From contig CAZVFX010000134.1 in assembly GCA_964626565.1 (NCBI GenBank), positions 1-19,243 on the forward strand: a stretch of DNA of 19,243 nucleotides, in the 5' to 3' direction. The position numbers were made by a program, and so were the translations under genes. Shown one piece after another: positions 1 to 8,140 of the stretch (positions are counted from its first letter, which is position 1; each line of letters starts with the position of its first letter). Origin of the DNA: CAZVFX01 sp964626565 (GTDB lineage Bacteria > Myxococcota_A > UBA9042 > CAIXZC01). A model generated the notes under the pieces. That model did not search any database. It saw nothing but the letters and a program-made list of their open reading frames with translations, and was not told the origin of the DNA.

Positions 1-1
1 G

Positions 2-3000
2 CTAGTTTGCCCCGCAGTACCTGAGCATGCAGGCCGGTGTGCCGCTAAACTGGAACACGAAGAAATCACCACAGTTTCTGACGTGGATTGAGCTGCTCCA
101 CTTGCAGCAGCTATTGTCCCAGTTAAAACACACCGTGCGGGCCACGGCCCCGTCGTCGACCGACGGGTAGTTCCCTTGCATCCAGCCCGGTGCATCGGTG
201 CCGCAGGCGTATTTTGGTGGACATGAGGTGGGCATTTTGGTGCCTGCACTTCCGGTGAACCGATACCAGCCGCTGAACCCGTTGTCGCAGATCTCCACGC
301 CGCCGTTGCCGTCGTTGAAATTCACGTGCCGGTTGGACTCGGTGAGGGTCGCGTAGTTCTGGCACTCGGGAGCTTGTACCACTTCGGAGTTGCATTGTCC
401 GTCACAGCCATCGCCCGGAGTGACGTTGCCGTCGTCGCACTCTTCGCCCGCGTCCACCACGCCGTTGCCGCAGCACGGCGAAATGGGCGGGTAGACGCAC
501 CCGGTATCGGGGCTGCAGTTGTTTTCGGTGCACTGGTCGCCGTCGTCACATGCGAGGACGCCGGTGCTCTGGCATTGTCCGTCGGTGCAGGTATCGCCGG
601 TGGTGCATTCGTTGCCGTCGGTGCAGTCGCCGGAAGCCGGGATATTCTGGCAGCCCGTCGCCGGTTCGCAACTGTCCGTAGTGCAGACGTTGGAGTCGTC
701 GCACTCCAGGGGCGCGCCGGGAATGCACACGCCGTTGGCACAGAAGTCGTCGGTTGTGCATGCATCATCATCGCTGCAGCCGCCCTCCACCGGTTCGTTC
801 TTGCATCCTGCATCGGGGTCACACGAGTCGGTCGTACAGTCGTTGCCGTCGTTACAGTTCAGCAGGCTGCCCGCCTCGCACAGCCCCTCGCTGCACTGGT
901 CGCCGGTGGTACAGGCGTTGCCATCGTCGCAAGGAATGTTAAGGGCGAGGTTGACGCAGCCGACGTCAATATCGCATGCGTCCGACGTGCATGGGTTCCC
1001 ATCGCTGCAGGCCAACAGCTTGCCGCCTACGCAGAAGCCTGCCGCACAGTGGTCATCCTCGGTACACGAGTTGCCGTCGTCACAGTCTCCTTCCGCCGGG
1101 TCGAAGGCGCAGCCGGCATCGGGGTCGCAGGAGTCGGTGGTGCACGGGTTGCCGTCGGAGCAAGGCAAGGTCGCGCCGCCCTGGCAGGCTCCCAAGCTGC
1201 ACTCGTCGTTGGTGGTACAGATGTTGCCGTCATTGCAAGGAAGGGTGTTGGTGTTGAAGACGCAGCCGGTGGCGGGCTCGCAGTAGTCGGTGGTGCACAC
1301 GTTGTCGTCGTCGCACTCGAGGGCGGCCCCCGGTGTGCACACTCCTTGCTGGCACATGTCGTCCACGGTGCAGGGGTTGCTGTCCGTACAGGGCAACTCA
1401 TTGACGGAATGGGTACAGCCCGTCTCGGGACTACATGAGTCGTCGGTACACGGGTTGCCGTCGTCGCAATCCAGGGGGAGACCGGGCGCACATTGGCCGT
1501 CGGAGCAACTGTCGGACACCGTGCAGGCGTTGCCGTCGTCGCACGGCCCCGCCGTGGGTTCGGCGGAACATCCGCCGTTGGGCAGGCAGATGTCCTTGGT
1601 GCACGGGTTGCCGTCGTCGCACGCGACCGCCTGATCGCTCACGCACGCGCCGTCCGCACAGTGGTCGTCGGTGGTGCAGTCGTTGAGGTCATCGCAAGCG
1701 TTGGAGTTGGGGGCAAATACGCAGCCCGACTCGGGGTTGCAGGAGTCGTCGGTGCACGGGTTGGAGTCGTTGCACGCGACCTGTTGGCCGGCGGCGCAGG
1801 TTCCGCCCTGGCATTTGTCACCAAAGGTGCAGGCGTTACCATCGTCGCACGAGACAGTGTTGGGCACGTGGGTGCAGCCGGCCATAGGGTCGCAGTAGTC
1901 AGTGGTGCAGGGGTTGTCATCCTCGCAGTCGGCGGCCCCGGTGCCAACGCACATGCCGCCCACGCACTGGTCCTGCATGGTGCACGGGTCCAGGTCGTCG
2001 CAGGGTTGGGAGTTGTTGGTATGCTTGCACCCGAGCAGCGGATTACACGTGTCGTTGGTGCATCCGTTGCCGTCGTCGCAGTCGAGGCCGGCGCCGGCGA
2101 TGCATTCGCCCTGGGAGCAGGTGTCGTTGAGTGTGCACATATCGCCGTCGTTGCAGGCCGCTTCGTTGGGGGTGAACTGGCATCCGCCGGCCGGGTCGCA
2201 CCAGTCGCTCGTGCATCCGTTGCCGTCGTCGCATTCGGACTGGGAAGTGAACACGCACTCACCGTCCTGGCATTTGTCCCCCACGGTACACGGGTTTCCG
2301 TCGTCGCATGGACCGGCGACGGGCTCATGGTCGCAACCGTTCTCGACGCACAAGTCCGACGTACATGGGTTGCTGTCGTCGCAATCGAGGGCCACTCCGG
2401 GCTGGCACGCACCGTCCTGGCAGAAGTCCCCGAACGTGCACGCATCCCCATCCTGGCATGGGCCTGCAATGTCGGGGAACGAACAGCCGGAAACCGCGTC
2501 GCACAGATCCTCGGTACATTCGTTGCCGTCGTTACAAGTCACGGGCTCTCCGGTGCAGACCCCGGCTTCGCAGTGGTCCCCGAGTGTGCAACCGTCGTCA
2601 TCGTCGCAACTTCCTTCGTCCAGTTCCTGGTTGAAACACCCGTCGTCGGGCACGCAACCATCCTTCGTGCACGGGTTGCCGTCGTCGCAGGTTTCTTCGT
2701 CGACGTTTCCGTCGCAGTTGTTGTCCAGCCCGTCGCATTCTTCAAGTTCCGGCACTATCGCGTCGCAGGCTGACAGGCCGGTCTCGGTGCAAACTCTTAT
2801 GCCGGCGCACAGTCCGAATTCGTTCTCCACTTCGCACGGGGTGGAGAGGGCCAGGGCGATGGAAGTCTCCGAGCAGTTGCACACCCCGGCTGCGGCCATG
2901 CACTGGGTGACCTGGACGCCGTCAAGGGTGAGGGCCTGCACACATTCGAAGCCTTCCGGGCACTCCAGGCCCGCGTCGCACCCAGCGCCACAAAAGCGCC

Positions 3001-3514
3001 CTTCCTCACCGTAGTCAAGGCACAGGTTTTCCTTGCCCGCGGCCGATTTGCAGTCGTCGTCAGCGGTGCAGGGACGACAGAGGGTGGGAAATTCGGAGAC
3101 ACACGCGAAGCTCAGGTCGGGTCCGCCGAAATTGACCTGCTCGCAGGCCCAACCCTGGGGGCATTCCTCAATGCAGTAGTCGCTGCATACCTGGTCGCCG
3201 AGGTGGTCGATGCACAAACCGGAGAGGCAATCCTCGTTTCCGGCGCACGGGTCGCCGAAACAACCGCTGCCGGTTTCGCAGCCGACAAGCTCAGGTCCGC
3301 CGGGGTCCAGCGGGACATCCGCCAGCCCCGTCTCCGAGGCGTTGATGTCCCCGGCCGGTGCGTCGGTCGTACTGTCGTTAGTGGGCGCATCCGCAGCAAC
3401 GATGTCAGCGCCTCCCAACTGGTCCTCGAGCACCGTAGTGCCGCCGCCAGAGCCGCAGCCTGTGTAGAAGGATAGAACTGCCAACATGAGTGTGGTCCGG
3501 GCCGCGAACTTCAT
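2..3514 (-). CDS. Giant Cys-rich repeat lipoprotein with C-terminal uromodulin-type D8C/D10C-like domain
   Basis: Complete gene of 1170 aa. The start is the ATG at 3514, preceded at good spacing by AGGAGGA; an in-frame ATG 13 codons upstream lacks a Shine-Dalgarno. The N-terminus is a lipoprotein signal ending in YTGC (lipidated Cys20). A Thr/Asp/Ala-rich linker follows to about residue 78, then irregular Cys-rich modules (79-259) and a MopE-type putative metal-binding motif, CDGLDNNCDGNVDE (260-273). Next come 14 tandem ~51-aa units with eight Cys each (276-988), a half unit, and a DUF4215/myxo-disulfide-type module (CGNGVVDAGEECDDGN, 1015-1050). The last 120 residues match the ten-Cys D8C/D10C domain of uromodulin/GP2. 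I count about 159 Cys, or 13-14%. It lies 72 nt after the SGNH hydrolase on the same strand, and I see no convincing promoter of its own, so it may be the last gene of that operon. Cell-surface display is inferred from the lipobox. No enzymatic motif is seen. Confidence 0.93.
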   Translation of the reverse strand: MKFAARTTLMLAVLSFYTGCGSGGGTTVLEDQLGGADIVAADAPTNDSTTDAPAGDINASETGLADVPLDPGGPELVGCETGSGCFGDPCAGNEDCLSGLCIDHLGDQVCSDYCIEECPQGWACEQVNFGGPDLSFACVSEFPTLCRPCTADDDCKSAAGKENLCLDYGEEGRFCGAGCDAGLECPEGFECVQALTLDGVQVTQCMAAAGVCNCSETSIALALSTPCEVENEFGLCAGIRVCTETGLSACDAIVPELEECDGLDNNCDGNVDEETCDDGNPCTKDGCVPDDGCFNQELDEGSCDDDDGCTLGDHCEAGVCTGEPVTCNDGNECTEDLCDAVSGCSFPDIAGPCQDGDACTFGDFCQDGACQPGVALDCDDSNPCTSDLCVENGCDHEPVAGPCDDGNPCTVGDKCQDGECVFTSQSECDDGNGCTSDWCDPAGGCQFTPNEAACNDGDMCTLNDTCSQGECIAGAGLDCDDGNGCTNDTCNPLLGCKHTNNSQPCDDLDPCTMQDQCVGGMCVGTGAADCEDDNPCTTDYCDPMAGCTHVPNTVSCDDGNACTFGDKCQGGTCAAGQQVACNDSNPCTDDSCNPESGCVFAPNSNACDDLNDCTTDDHCADGACVSDQAVACDDGNPCTKDICLPNGGCSAEPTAGPCDDGNACTVSDSCSDGQCAPGLPLDCDDGNPCTDDSCSPETGCTHSVNELPCTDSNPCTVDDMCQQGVCTPGAALECDDDNVCTTDYCEPATGCVFNTNTLPCNDGNICTTNDECSLGACQGGATLPCSDGNPCTTDSCDPDAGCAFDPAEGDCDDGNSCTEDDHCAAGFCVGGKLLACSDGNPCTSDACDIDVGCVNLALNIPCDDGNACTTGDQCSEGLCEAGSLLNCNDGNDCTTDSCDPDAGCKNEPVEGGCSDDDACTTDDFCANGVCIPGAPLECDDSNVCTTDSCEPATGCQNIPASGDCTDGNECTTGDTCTDGQCQSTGVLACDDGDQCTENNCSPDTGCVYPPISPCCGNGVVDAGEECDDGNVTPGDGCDGQCNSEVVQAPECQNYATLTESNRHVNFNDGNGGVEICDNGFSGWYRFTGSAGTKMPTSCPPKYACGTDAPGWMQGNYPSVDDGAVARTVCFNWDNSCCKWSSSIHVRNCGDFFVFQFSGTPACMLRYCGAN
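551..2689 (-). repeat. 14-unit tandem array encoding 50-51-aa eight-cysteine repeats
   Basis: The unit pattern is CxDxNxCTxDxCxPxxGC, about 8 residues, then CDDGNxCTxxDxCxxGxCxxG, with a small spacer. Each unit is 51 aa (153 nt); at least one is 50 aa. Units start at residue 276 and run to 988, and a truncated unit follows at 989-1014. The two halves of a unit resemble each other (C-D-D-G-N-x-C-T), which suggests an ancestral half-unit duplication. Cysteine spacing is nearly invariant while loop residues differ between units, so this is an established protein array rather than a recent DNA expansion. The likely role is a rigid disulfide-bonded stalk; the Asp-rich DDGN loops could bind calcium (inference). 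Confidence 0.9.
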
Positions 3515-3586
3515 CGATATTCCTCCTGCAAAAAGAACGTGCAGCGTCATCAAGCATAGCTGGAGGCTGGCCGCACTGCCAGTGAC

Positions 3587-4180
3587 TCAGTCGAGAATCG
3601 CGGTCAACACGGCCCGGGCCATTATGGAGTAACCTTCTTCGGAGGGGTGGACGCCGTCGGACAGCCACAGCGGGCCGGCGGCCTCGTGGATGCGCCAGGT
3701 TTCCTCGATGGGAGCGATGGAGGCGCCGGTTTCCTCGGCCACCCGGGCGAAGGCGCGCCGGAACGGCTTCACCATCCGGTTGTCTTCGTCGAACCGGAGC
3801 AGGGGCGGAGGGACGAGCAGCAGGTCGCTCTCCGGCGCGTCCCGGCCCAAGGAGTCGACAAGTTGTGTGAGGTCTTCTCCAAATTCGTCGGCAGGAATGC
3901 CCATGTAGCAATCGTTGAGCCCGAACTGCACCAGAATGAGGTGGGGCGGTTCAGGCCTTAGCAGAGGCCCGGTGCGGCTGAGGCCGCCGGTGGCCGTGTC
4001 ACCACACACGCCGTGGTTGGCTACCGTAAGTTGCGCCTGGGGAAATCGGTCGCGGAGGTCATCGACCGTCATATCGAAGTATCCCCTTCCGACCATGTAT
4101 CCGTAGGTCAGGGAGTCTCCCAGACCGGCCAATCGAACGGTCCCTCCGGTGTCCAACAGTCCTGCGAATCTTGTTATCAT
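3587..4180 (-). CDS. SGNH/GDSL-family hydrolase (cytoplasmic esterase/lipase-like)
   Basis: A 197-aa, single-domain SGNH hydrolase. Block I is GDSLTYG with nucleophile Ser23. Block II is GVCGDT, where Gly60 is the oxyanion candidate. Block III is FGLND with Asn89. Block V is DGVHPSEEGY, supplying Asp175 and His178. All four SGNH residues and the catalytic Asp are present, so the enzyme should be active on an ester: acyl, lysophospholipid or O-acetyl carbohydrate (substrate unknown). There is no signal peptide, so it is probably cytoplasmic. The start at 4180 is 7 nt beyond the TGA of the upstream lipoprotein gene, and the GTGAGG ribosome-binding site overlaps that stop, which implies translational coupling. 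It sits between two lipoprotein genes in one transcription unit and may act on lipid or glycan precursors linked to them (inference). Confidence 0.93.
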   Translation of the reverse strand: MITRFAGLLDTGGTVRLAGLGDSLTYGYMVGRGYFDMTVDDLRDRFPQAQLTVANHGVCGDTATGGLSRTGPLLRPEPPHLILVQFGLNDCYMGIPADEFGEDLTQLVDSLGRDAPESDLLLVPPPLLRFDEDNRMVKPFRRAFARVAEETGASIAPIEETWRIHEAAGPLWLSDGVHPSEEGYSIMARAVLTAILD

Positions 4181-4187
4181 TCGTGCC

Positions 4188-5843
4188 TCACTGACAAGGA
4201 TAGGGCATCATGTGATTCACTTCCCAGGGCGGCAGCATGCTCTCGTTGCCCTGCTTTGCCGGCGAAGACTGGCAAGGCGTGCACGCGTGTCCGGGCACGT
4301 CACCTTCCAGGCCCCACTCAACGTACACGAGATCGGAGTTGGCCCACCCGGACTGCTGTAACTGCAGGTACTTGAAAATCGCCGGGGAACAGTCGAGTAT
4401 GCGCCGGCCCCCTTTGTCCGCCATTTCGTAGGTGGCGCCGGGGCCGCCGTCCTCGGTGTAGACCACCACACATCTTCCGTTGGCGGGATTCGAGACTCTG
4501 AGGATCGTGCCGCACCCGAGGCGCTGGGCGTCGGCAACGTAGAAATAGAGGGGCTCAGGCACGTCCCCGTTCATGTTGTCCGCGACCACGTTCAACACCG
4601 TCTGGTAGTCGTAGTCCACGTGGCCTTGAACGTAGGGCAGGTCGTAGTCGCCGGGGAGGCACGAGTTGGTCTGATTGTCGAAGATACAATCGTGGTAGTC
4701 GTAGTGTCCCTGCAGGTATCCGCAACTGGTGCTGTTGCCCCAGGTTGTGCCATCGTTGCTGGTGCCGAAGGTGGAGTTCAGGTAGAAGCCGTCGGGGGAC
4801 ATTTTCCAGTCCATGTAGCTGCATTTCTCGGTGGGCGGGCTGGGGGATTGCTCCGGCGGCACGGCCACGCAGAAATTGCCGTCGCCGCCAGTCTTGCATT
4901 TATCCGCGGTACCGAGGGGCATGGACTGGCAACCGTATTGGCAGAACACCTGGTTGGCAATAGCGTCGTTTTTGCACGTCACCACGTCATCTCCCATGCA
5001 CCAGTCGCCGTTCATCTTTCCCACGCAAAACCCTTCCTCGGATGTTTTGCACTCATCGGGTACTCCTGACGGCATGGACTGGCAGCCGTTTTCACAATCC
5101 ACCTGGTTGGCAATCTCGTCATCGGTGCAGGTGACCAGGTCATCCCCATTGCACCATTTTCCATTTGCCTTGCCGGCACAAAATCCGGTGGGCTGAGGGT
5201 CGTCGCAGTAGTGAGCGCCGGCCCCTGCTGTTACGCAACCGTCGGGGCAGGTCACCCACGTGGCAACCAGGTTTCCGGCACAGGTAACGAGGCTCTTTCC
5301 GTCGCACCATTGCCCATCGGATTTTCCGGAACAGAAGCCGGTGCTTTGAACGTCGCACTTGTCCGGCTCATCGGGGCCGGTGTTGAGGCAACCCAGTTCG
5401 CAGGTTACCCAGGTCGCGGCCAGCCCTCCGGCACAGGAAATCAGGTTGTCCCCGTCGCACCAGTCGCCGTCCGCTTTGTTATCGCAAAAAGGAGCCTCAA
5501 CATTCTGGCACGCGCCGGGCAGTCCGGCGGCCACTGAGAAACATCCGTTGGGGCAGGTTATGCGCACCGCCTCAACTCCTCCCTGACACGTGACCAGGTC
5601 GTCCCCTTCGCACCATGCGCCATCGGCCACCTGGTCACAGAATCCGGGCAAGGCCAGGTCCGGCTGCGGCGTCAGATCCGCGGGTTCAGCGCCGTCCTCC
5701 TGCGGCCCGATTTCGGTCTGCACGGTAGCGTCCGCAGCGTCGGCCGGCAGTTTAGTCAAGTCGTCGTCGATGCTGTTCGTCTCCGAGCAGGCTGTCAGCG
5801 AGACGATGGCTATGGCAAGCGCTCTCCCTAGAAGTTGTACCAT
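4188..5843 (-). CDS. Cys-rich repeat lipoprotein with C-terminal RlpA-like double-psi beta-barrel (DPBB) domain
   Basis: A 551-aa lipoprotein: signal to SLTAC (Cys19), then an Asp/Pro-rich linker (20-67). Five tandem ~51-aa units follow (68-323), of pattern FCxGKxDGxWCxGDxLVTCxxxxxAxxVxCxxGC...C with six Cys each. The head (about 324-551) contains CGTILRVSNPANGRCVVV, TEDGGPG (462-468) and ILDCSPAIFKYL. This parallels the RlpA/DPBB signature (GTxVxVTNLxNGxSVVVRVNDRGP ... RxIDLSxxAA), with extra cysteines. DPBB proteins bind or cleave peptidoglycan or polysaccharide; whether this one is catalytic cannot be told. The start at 5843 has GAGGAT upstream and lies inside the last codons of the upstream gene (16-nt overlap), consistent with an operon. 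The extracytoplasmic, membrane-anchored location is inferred from the lipobox. Confidence 0.88.
   Translation of the reverse strand: MVQLLGRALAIAIVSLTACSETNSIDDDLTKLPADAADATVQTEIGPQEDGAEPADLTPQPDLALPGFCDQVADGAWCEGDDLVTCQGGVEAVRITCPNGCFSVAAGLPGACQNVEAPFCDNKADGDWCDGDNLISCAGGLAATWVTCELGCLNTGPDEPDKCDVQSTGFCSGKSDGQWCDGKSLVTCAGNLVATWVTCPDGCVTAGAGAHYCDDPQPTGFCAGKANGKWCNGDDLVTCTDDEIANQVDCENGCQSMPSGVPDECKTSEEGFCVGKMNGDWCMGDDVVTCKNDAIANQVFCQYGCQSMPLGTADKCKTGGDGNFCVAVPPEQSPSPPTEKCSYMDWKMSPDGFYLNSTFGTSNDGTTWGNSTSCGYLQGHYDYHDCIFDNQTNSCLPGDYDLPYVQGHVDYDYQTVLNVVADNMNGDVPEPLYFYVADAQRLGCGTILRVSNPANGRCVVVYTEDGGPGATYEMADKGGRRILDCSPAIFKYLQLQQSGWANSDLVYVEWGLEGDVPGHACTPCQSSPAKQGNESMLPPWEVNHMMPYPCQ
4875..5642 (-). 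repeat. Five tandem ~51-aa six-cysteine 'FCxGKxDGxWC' units
   Basis: The units occupy residues 68-118, 119-169, 170-220, 221-271 and 272-323. Each opens FC and contains GxWCxGDxLVTC, then VxC, GC and a final Cys. The first four are exactly 51 aa and the fifth is 52. Units 2/3 and 4/5 are most alike (ATWVTC versus IANQVxC with GCQSMP), suggesting pairwise duplication. The motif is unrelated to the CDDGN repeat of the neighbouring gene although the period is the same. I do not recognise a named family with confidence. Confidence 0.9.
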
Positions 5844-8053
5844 GGACAGATCCTCGTCGGAATTGCGTACTGTGTGGCTTCCAAACTGCCGATGGCCTGG
5901 TGGATCAGCGTCGGCGGCTGGAAGGTACCGTCGCCGTTACCCAGGATCAGCAACAGTTTGCTGTCCTGGCCCTGGCTGTGGACGTTGCAGTTGGGGTTGC
6001 CGTCGCAGTAGTGGTAGCCCACCACGACGTCCATATGGCCGTCGAAATTGAAGTCGAAGGGGCGGGCGCCGGCGGCTACGCCGTACTTATCGGAGCAGCC
6101 GCTGTTGCAGTCGGGGTTTATGTCGAAGACTTTGGTTCCGTCGGCCACGAAACCGCCGCCCCCCGTCCCCGGGTATAACCACGCCGATCCGGCGTCGCCG
6201 TCGTCGTCGAGGCCCAACAGGACGTCGCCGACTTTATCGCCGTTGAAATCAGCGAACATGAACGAGTTGGCGGGACCCTTTGAGCCGGGATGGGTGAACA
6301 TCTGCTGGGCGGGGTCGAAAGTACCGTCTCCGTTGCCGAGCATGAGGTATATGACGGTGTTGCTGGAGCCGCCGCTGGCGTAGGTGCCGAAGACGATATC
6401 GACGTTGCCGTCGCCATCCATGTCCTGGGCCTGCTTCGACCACGGCATCCCCCACTGGCTGGAGACCTGGGCGGTGACGTTGAACGCTGGGTCTACCAGG
6501 GCGAAGCTGCAACCCTGGGCGGGGTCGTCGCCAACCACGCATTCGGCCTCCGGAATGGGCCCGCCGCCCAGGAAAGTGTATCCGCCGCCCTCGCTGATGT
6601 AGTTGGGCTTGGTGGTCCAGATCTTCACGAAGTCGAAGCGGAAGTCTGAATTGACGTCGGCCACGATGCCGGCCAGGGGGTCTTGTACCTCCCCGAGATA
6701 CACCTGCGGAAACGCACCCCCCTGGTCGAGGCGGTAGAACAGCCACACCGAATAGGTGCCCGATTGCTTTTTAGGCCACGAGTGGGCGATGAAGTCCATG
6801 GAGCCGGTGCCTTCGAAGCTGGCGATGGTGATGTTCCGGTACTGTTGGCCCCGGCAGACGTTGTCCGCGTCGCAAGCTTCGGCGCAGGCGTCAGGGTTGT
6901 CATCAACACACTTATTCACCTCGCAGTGTTTGCCCGCGGGGCAGGCCGGCGTGCATGTTTGCTTGGCTGCACAGGTCCACCCCAGGTCGTCTCCTACCGG
7001 AATGGGCGGTGCGAATCCGCCTTCGCCGTCGGTGATGAACACCGCCATGGTGCCGTCGTTTTGCTGCATGATGAGGAAGGCGGGGAACGGGTCGGTCGGA
7101 TAAGCATCTGCGGAGTCATTTACCCCGTCGAAGTCGGTGTCCGGGTTCAGCGGATCGGTGAGGTAACAATCGAGTCCGAATTCCACCTCCTCCGAGTCCG
7201 ACAGCCCGTCATTGTCATCGTCTTCATCCGCGTTGTCGCCTACGCCGTCCTCGTCGTTGTCCGCCCATTCGGTGGGGTCGTTGGGGAACGCGTCCTGGTC
7301 GTCGGGCACGCCGTCGTCGTCAGCGTCCTGGCATTCGCCGGTGCCGCACCAGCCGCCGCAGCCGTCTTCTCCGCATTCTTTACCCTCGCACGCTGGAAGA
7401 CAGATGCAAAGTCCATCCTGGCAATCATCCTGCGTCGAAGAGCACTGCCCGCATGTTCCTGCGCAGCCATCCGGCCCACATTCTTTGCCCACACAGTATG
7501 GCACGCAGACGCATGCGCCCTCGTTGCACGCATCCTGGGGCCCCGGGCATTCGCCGCAAGACCCGTTGCAGCCGTCGTCGCCGCACTCTTTCCCCGCACA
7601 GTTGGGGTCGCACGGCTCTTGGGCGCAGTTCTGCCCGTCGCAGAACCAGCCTGCGGGGCAGTCGCCGCACACGCCGCCGCAGCCGTCGTCGCCACACTCC
7701 AGGCCCACGCAGTTGGGCAAGCAGGTACATTCCCCCTCGAGGCAGATATCCTGCTCGCCCGGGCATTCGCCGCACGAACCGCCGCAGCCATCATCTCCGC
7801 AGTCTTTTCCCTCGCAGTACGGGAGGCAGGTGGTTTCGACCTCGCCTGTGATGGCGTCCGGCGGGTCGATATCGGCGGGACCGGACAGATCCTCCGGCGT
7901 CAATTCGACGGCAATGTCCCCGGTGCCGACATCCTGGTTCCACGGCACCTTCATGTCCGGGTCTTTGGTGTCCGCCACCTTCTTGCCTGCCGGACTGCTG
8001 CACGCCATTGCGAAGGCTGCCGCCATTACCACCGCCCAACCAAAGCTTCTCAT
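5828..8053 (-). CDS. Lipoprotein with Cys-rich, thrombospondin type-3-like and FG-GAP/VCBS repeats
   Basis: The 741-aa start is the ATG at 8053, preceded by AAGGGGAGA; the open frame continues upstream to 8617, but that part is antisense to the zf-TFIIB gene and is rejected. The signal ends in AMAC (Cys18). After an acidic linker come five Cys-rich units (76-242; about 35 aa, last one truncated) of pattern CxPxCxGKxCGxDGCGGxCGxC. Next is an Asp-rich TSP3-like calcium-binding stretch (243-324: DADDDGVPDD, DNDEDGVGDN, DTDFDGVND). The C-terminal region carries FG-GAP-type calcium loops at 544-552 (DMDGDGNVD), 602-610 (DFNGDKVGD) and 667-675 (DFNFDGHMD), with LGNGDGTF between them. A calcium-dependent surface propeller or adhesin is inferred. 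First gene of the apparent operon, behind the promoter at 8085-8113. Confidence 0.9.
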   Translation of the reverse strand: MRSFGWAVVMAAAFAMACSSPAGKKVADTKDPDMKVPWNQDVGTGDIAVELTPEDLSGPADIDPPDAITGEVETTCLPYCEGKDCGDDGCGGSCGECPGEQDICLEGECTCLPNCVGLECGDDGCGGVCGDCPAGWFCDGQNCAQEPCDPNCAGKECGDDGCNGSCGECPGPQDACNEGACVCVPYCVGKECGPDGCAGTCGQCSSTQDDCQDGLCICLPACEGKECGEDGCGGWCGTGECQDADDDGVPDDQDAFPNDPTEWADNDEDGVGDNADEDDDNDGLSDSEEVEFGLDCYLTDPLNPDTDFDGVNDSADAYPTDPFPAFLIMQQNDGTMAVFITDGEGGFAPPIPVGDDLGWTCAAKQTCTPACPAGKHCEVNKCVDDNPDACAEACDADNVCRGQQYRNITIASFEGTGSMDFIAHSWPKKQSGTYSVWLFYRLDQGGAFPQVYLGEVQDPLAGIVADVNSDFRFDFVKIWTTKPNYISEGGGYTFLGGGPIPEAECVVGDDPAQGCSFALVDPAFNVTAQVSSQWGMPWSKQAQDMDGDGNVDIVFGTYASGGSSNTVIYLMLGNGDGTFDPAQQMFTHPGSKGPANSFMFADFNGDKVGDVLLGLDDDGDAGSAWLYPGTGGGGFVADGTKVFDINPDCNSGCSDKYGVAAGARPFDFNFDGHMDVVVGYHYCDGNPNCNVHSQGQDSKLLLILGNGDGTFQPPTLIHQAIGSLEATQYAIPTRICPWYNF
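7328..7828 (-). repeat. Five ~35-aa CGxDGCGGxCGxC cysteine-rich units
   Basis: Units at residues 76-110, 111-147, 148-182, 183-217 and a truncated 218-242 share CxPxC, GKxCG, DGCGGxCGxC and, except in the last, a closing CxxGxC. The same unit is used eight times in the FGE-like lipoprotein at 16082-16930, so the two genes draw on one module family. The array runs directly into the Asp-rich TSP3-like segment with no linker. Confidence 0.88.
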
Positions 8054-8084
8054 GGATCTCCCCTTCCGGTCTGTTATCATCAGC

Positions 8085-8113
8085 ATTATAGCTTTGTGCG
8101 CGCGGGACGGCAA
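8085..8113 (-). promoter_or_regulatory. Probable sigma70 promoter for the 8053-to-2 lipoprotein operon
   Basis: On the minus strand, TTGCCG (8113-8108) and a perfect TATAAT (8090-8085) are separated by 17 nt, placing transcription start near 8078 and leaving a short 5' leader before the ATG at 8053. It lies in the 87-nt gap shared with the divergent zf-TFIIB gene. The -35 matches consensus at four of six positions. Confidence 0.6.
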
Positions 8114-8140
8114 CGACGGGTTTTCGCGGAGGACAATAAG

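Noticed and set aside
551..2689. CRISPR-like regular spacing
   Set aside because: The 153-nt period is a protein-coding repeat with conserved Cys codons throughout, not short repeats with unrelated spacers.
3515..3586. Possible terminator or promoter between the SGNH hydrolase and the D10C lipoprotein
   Set aside because: Only a 5-bp CTGGC/GCCAG stem without a following T-run, and a TATGCT with no acceptable -35; neither is convincing.
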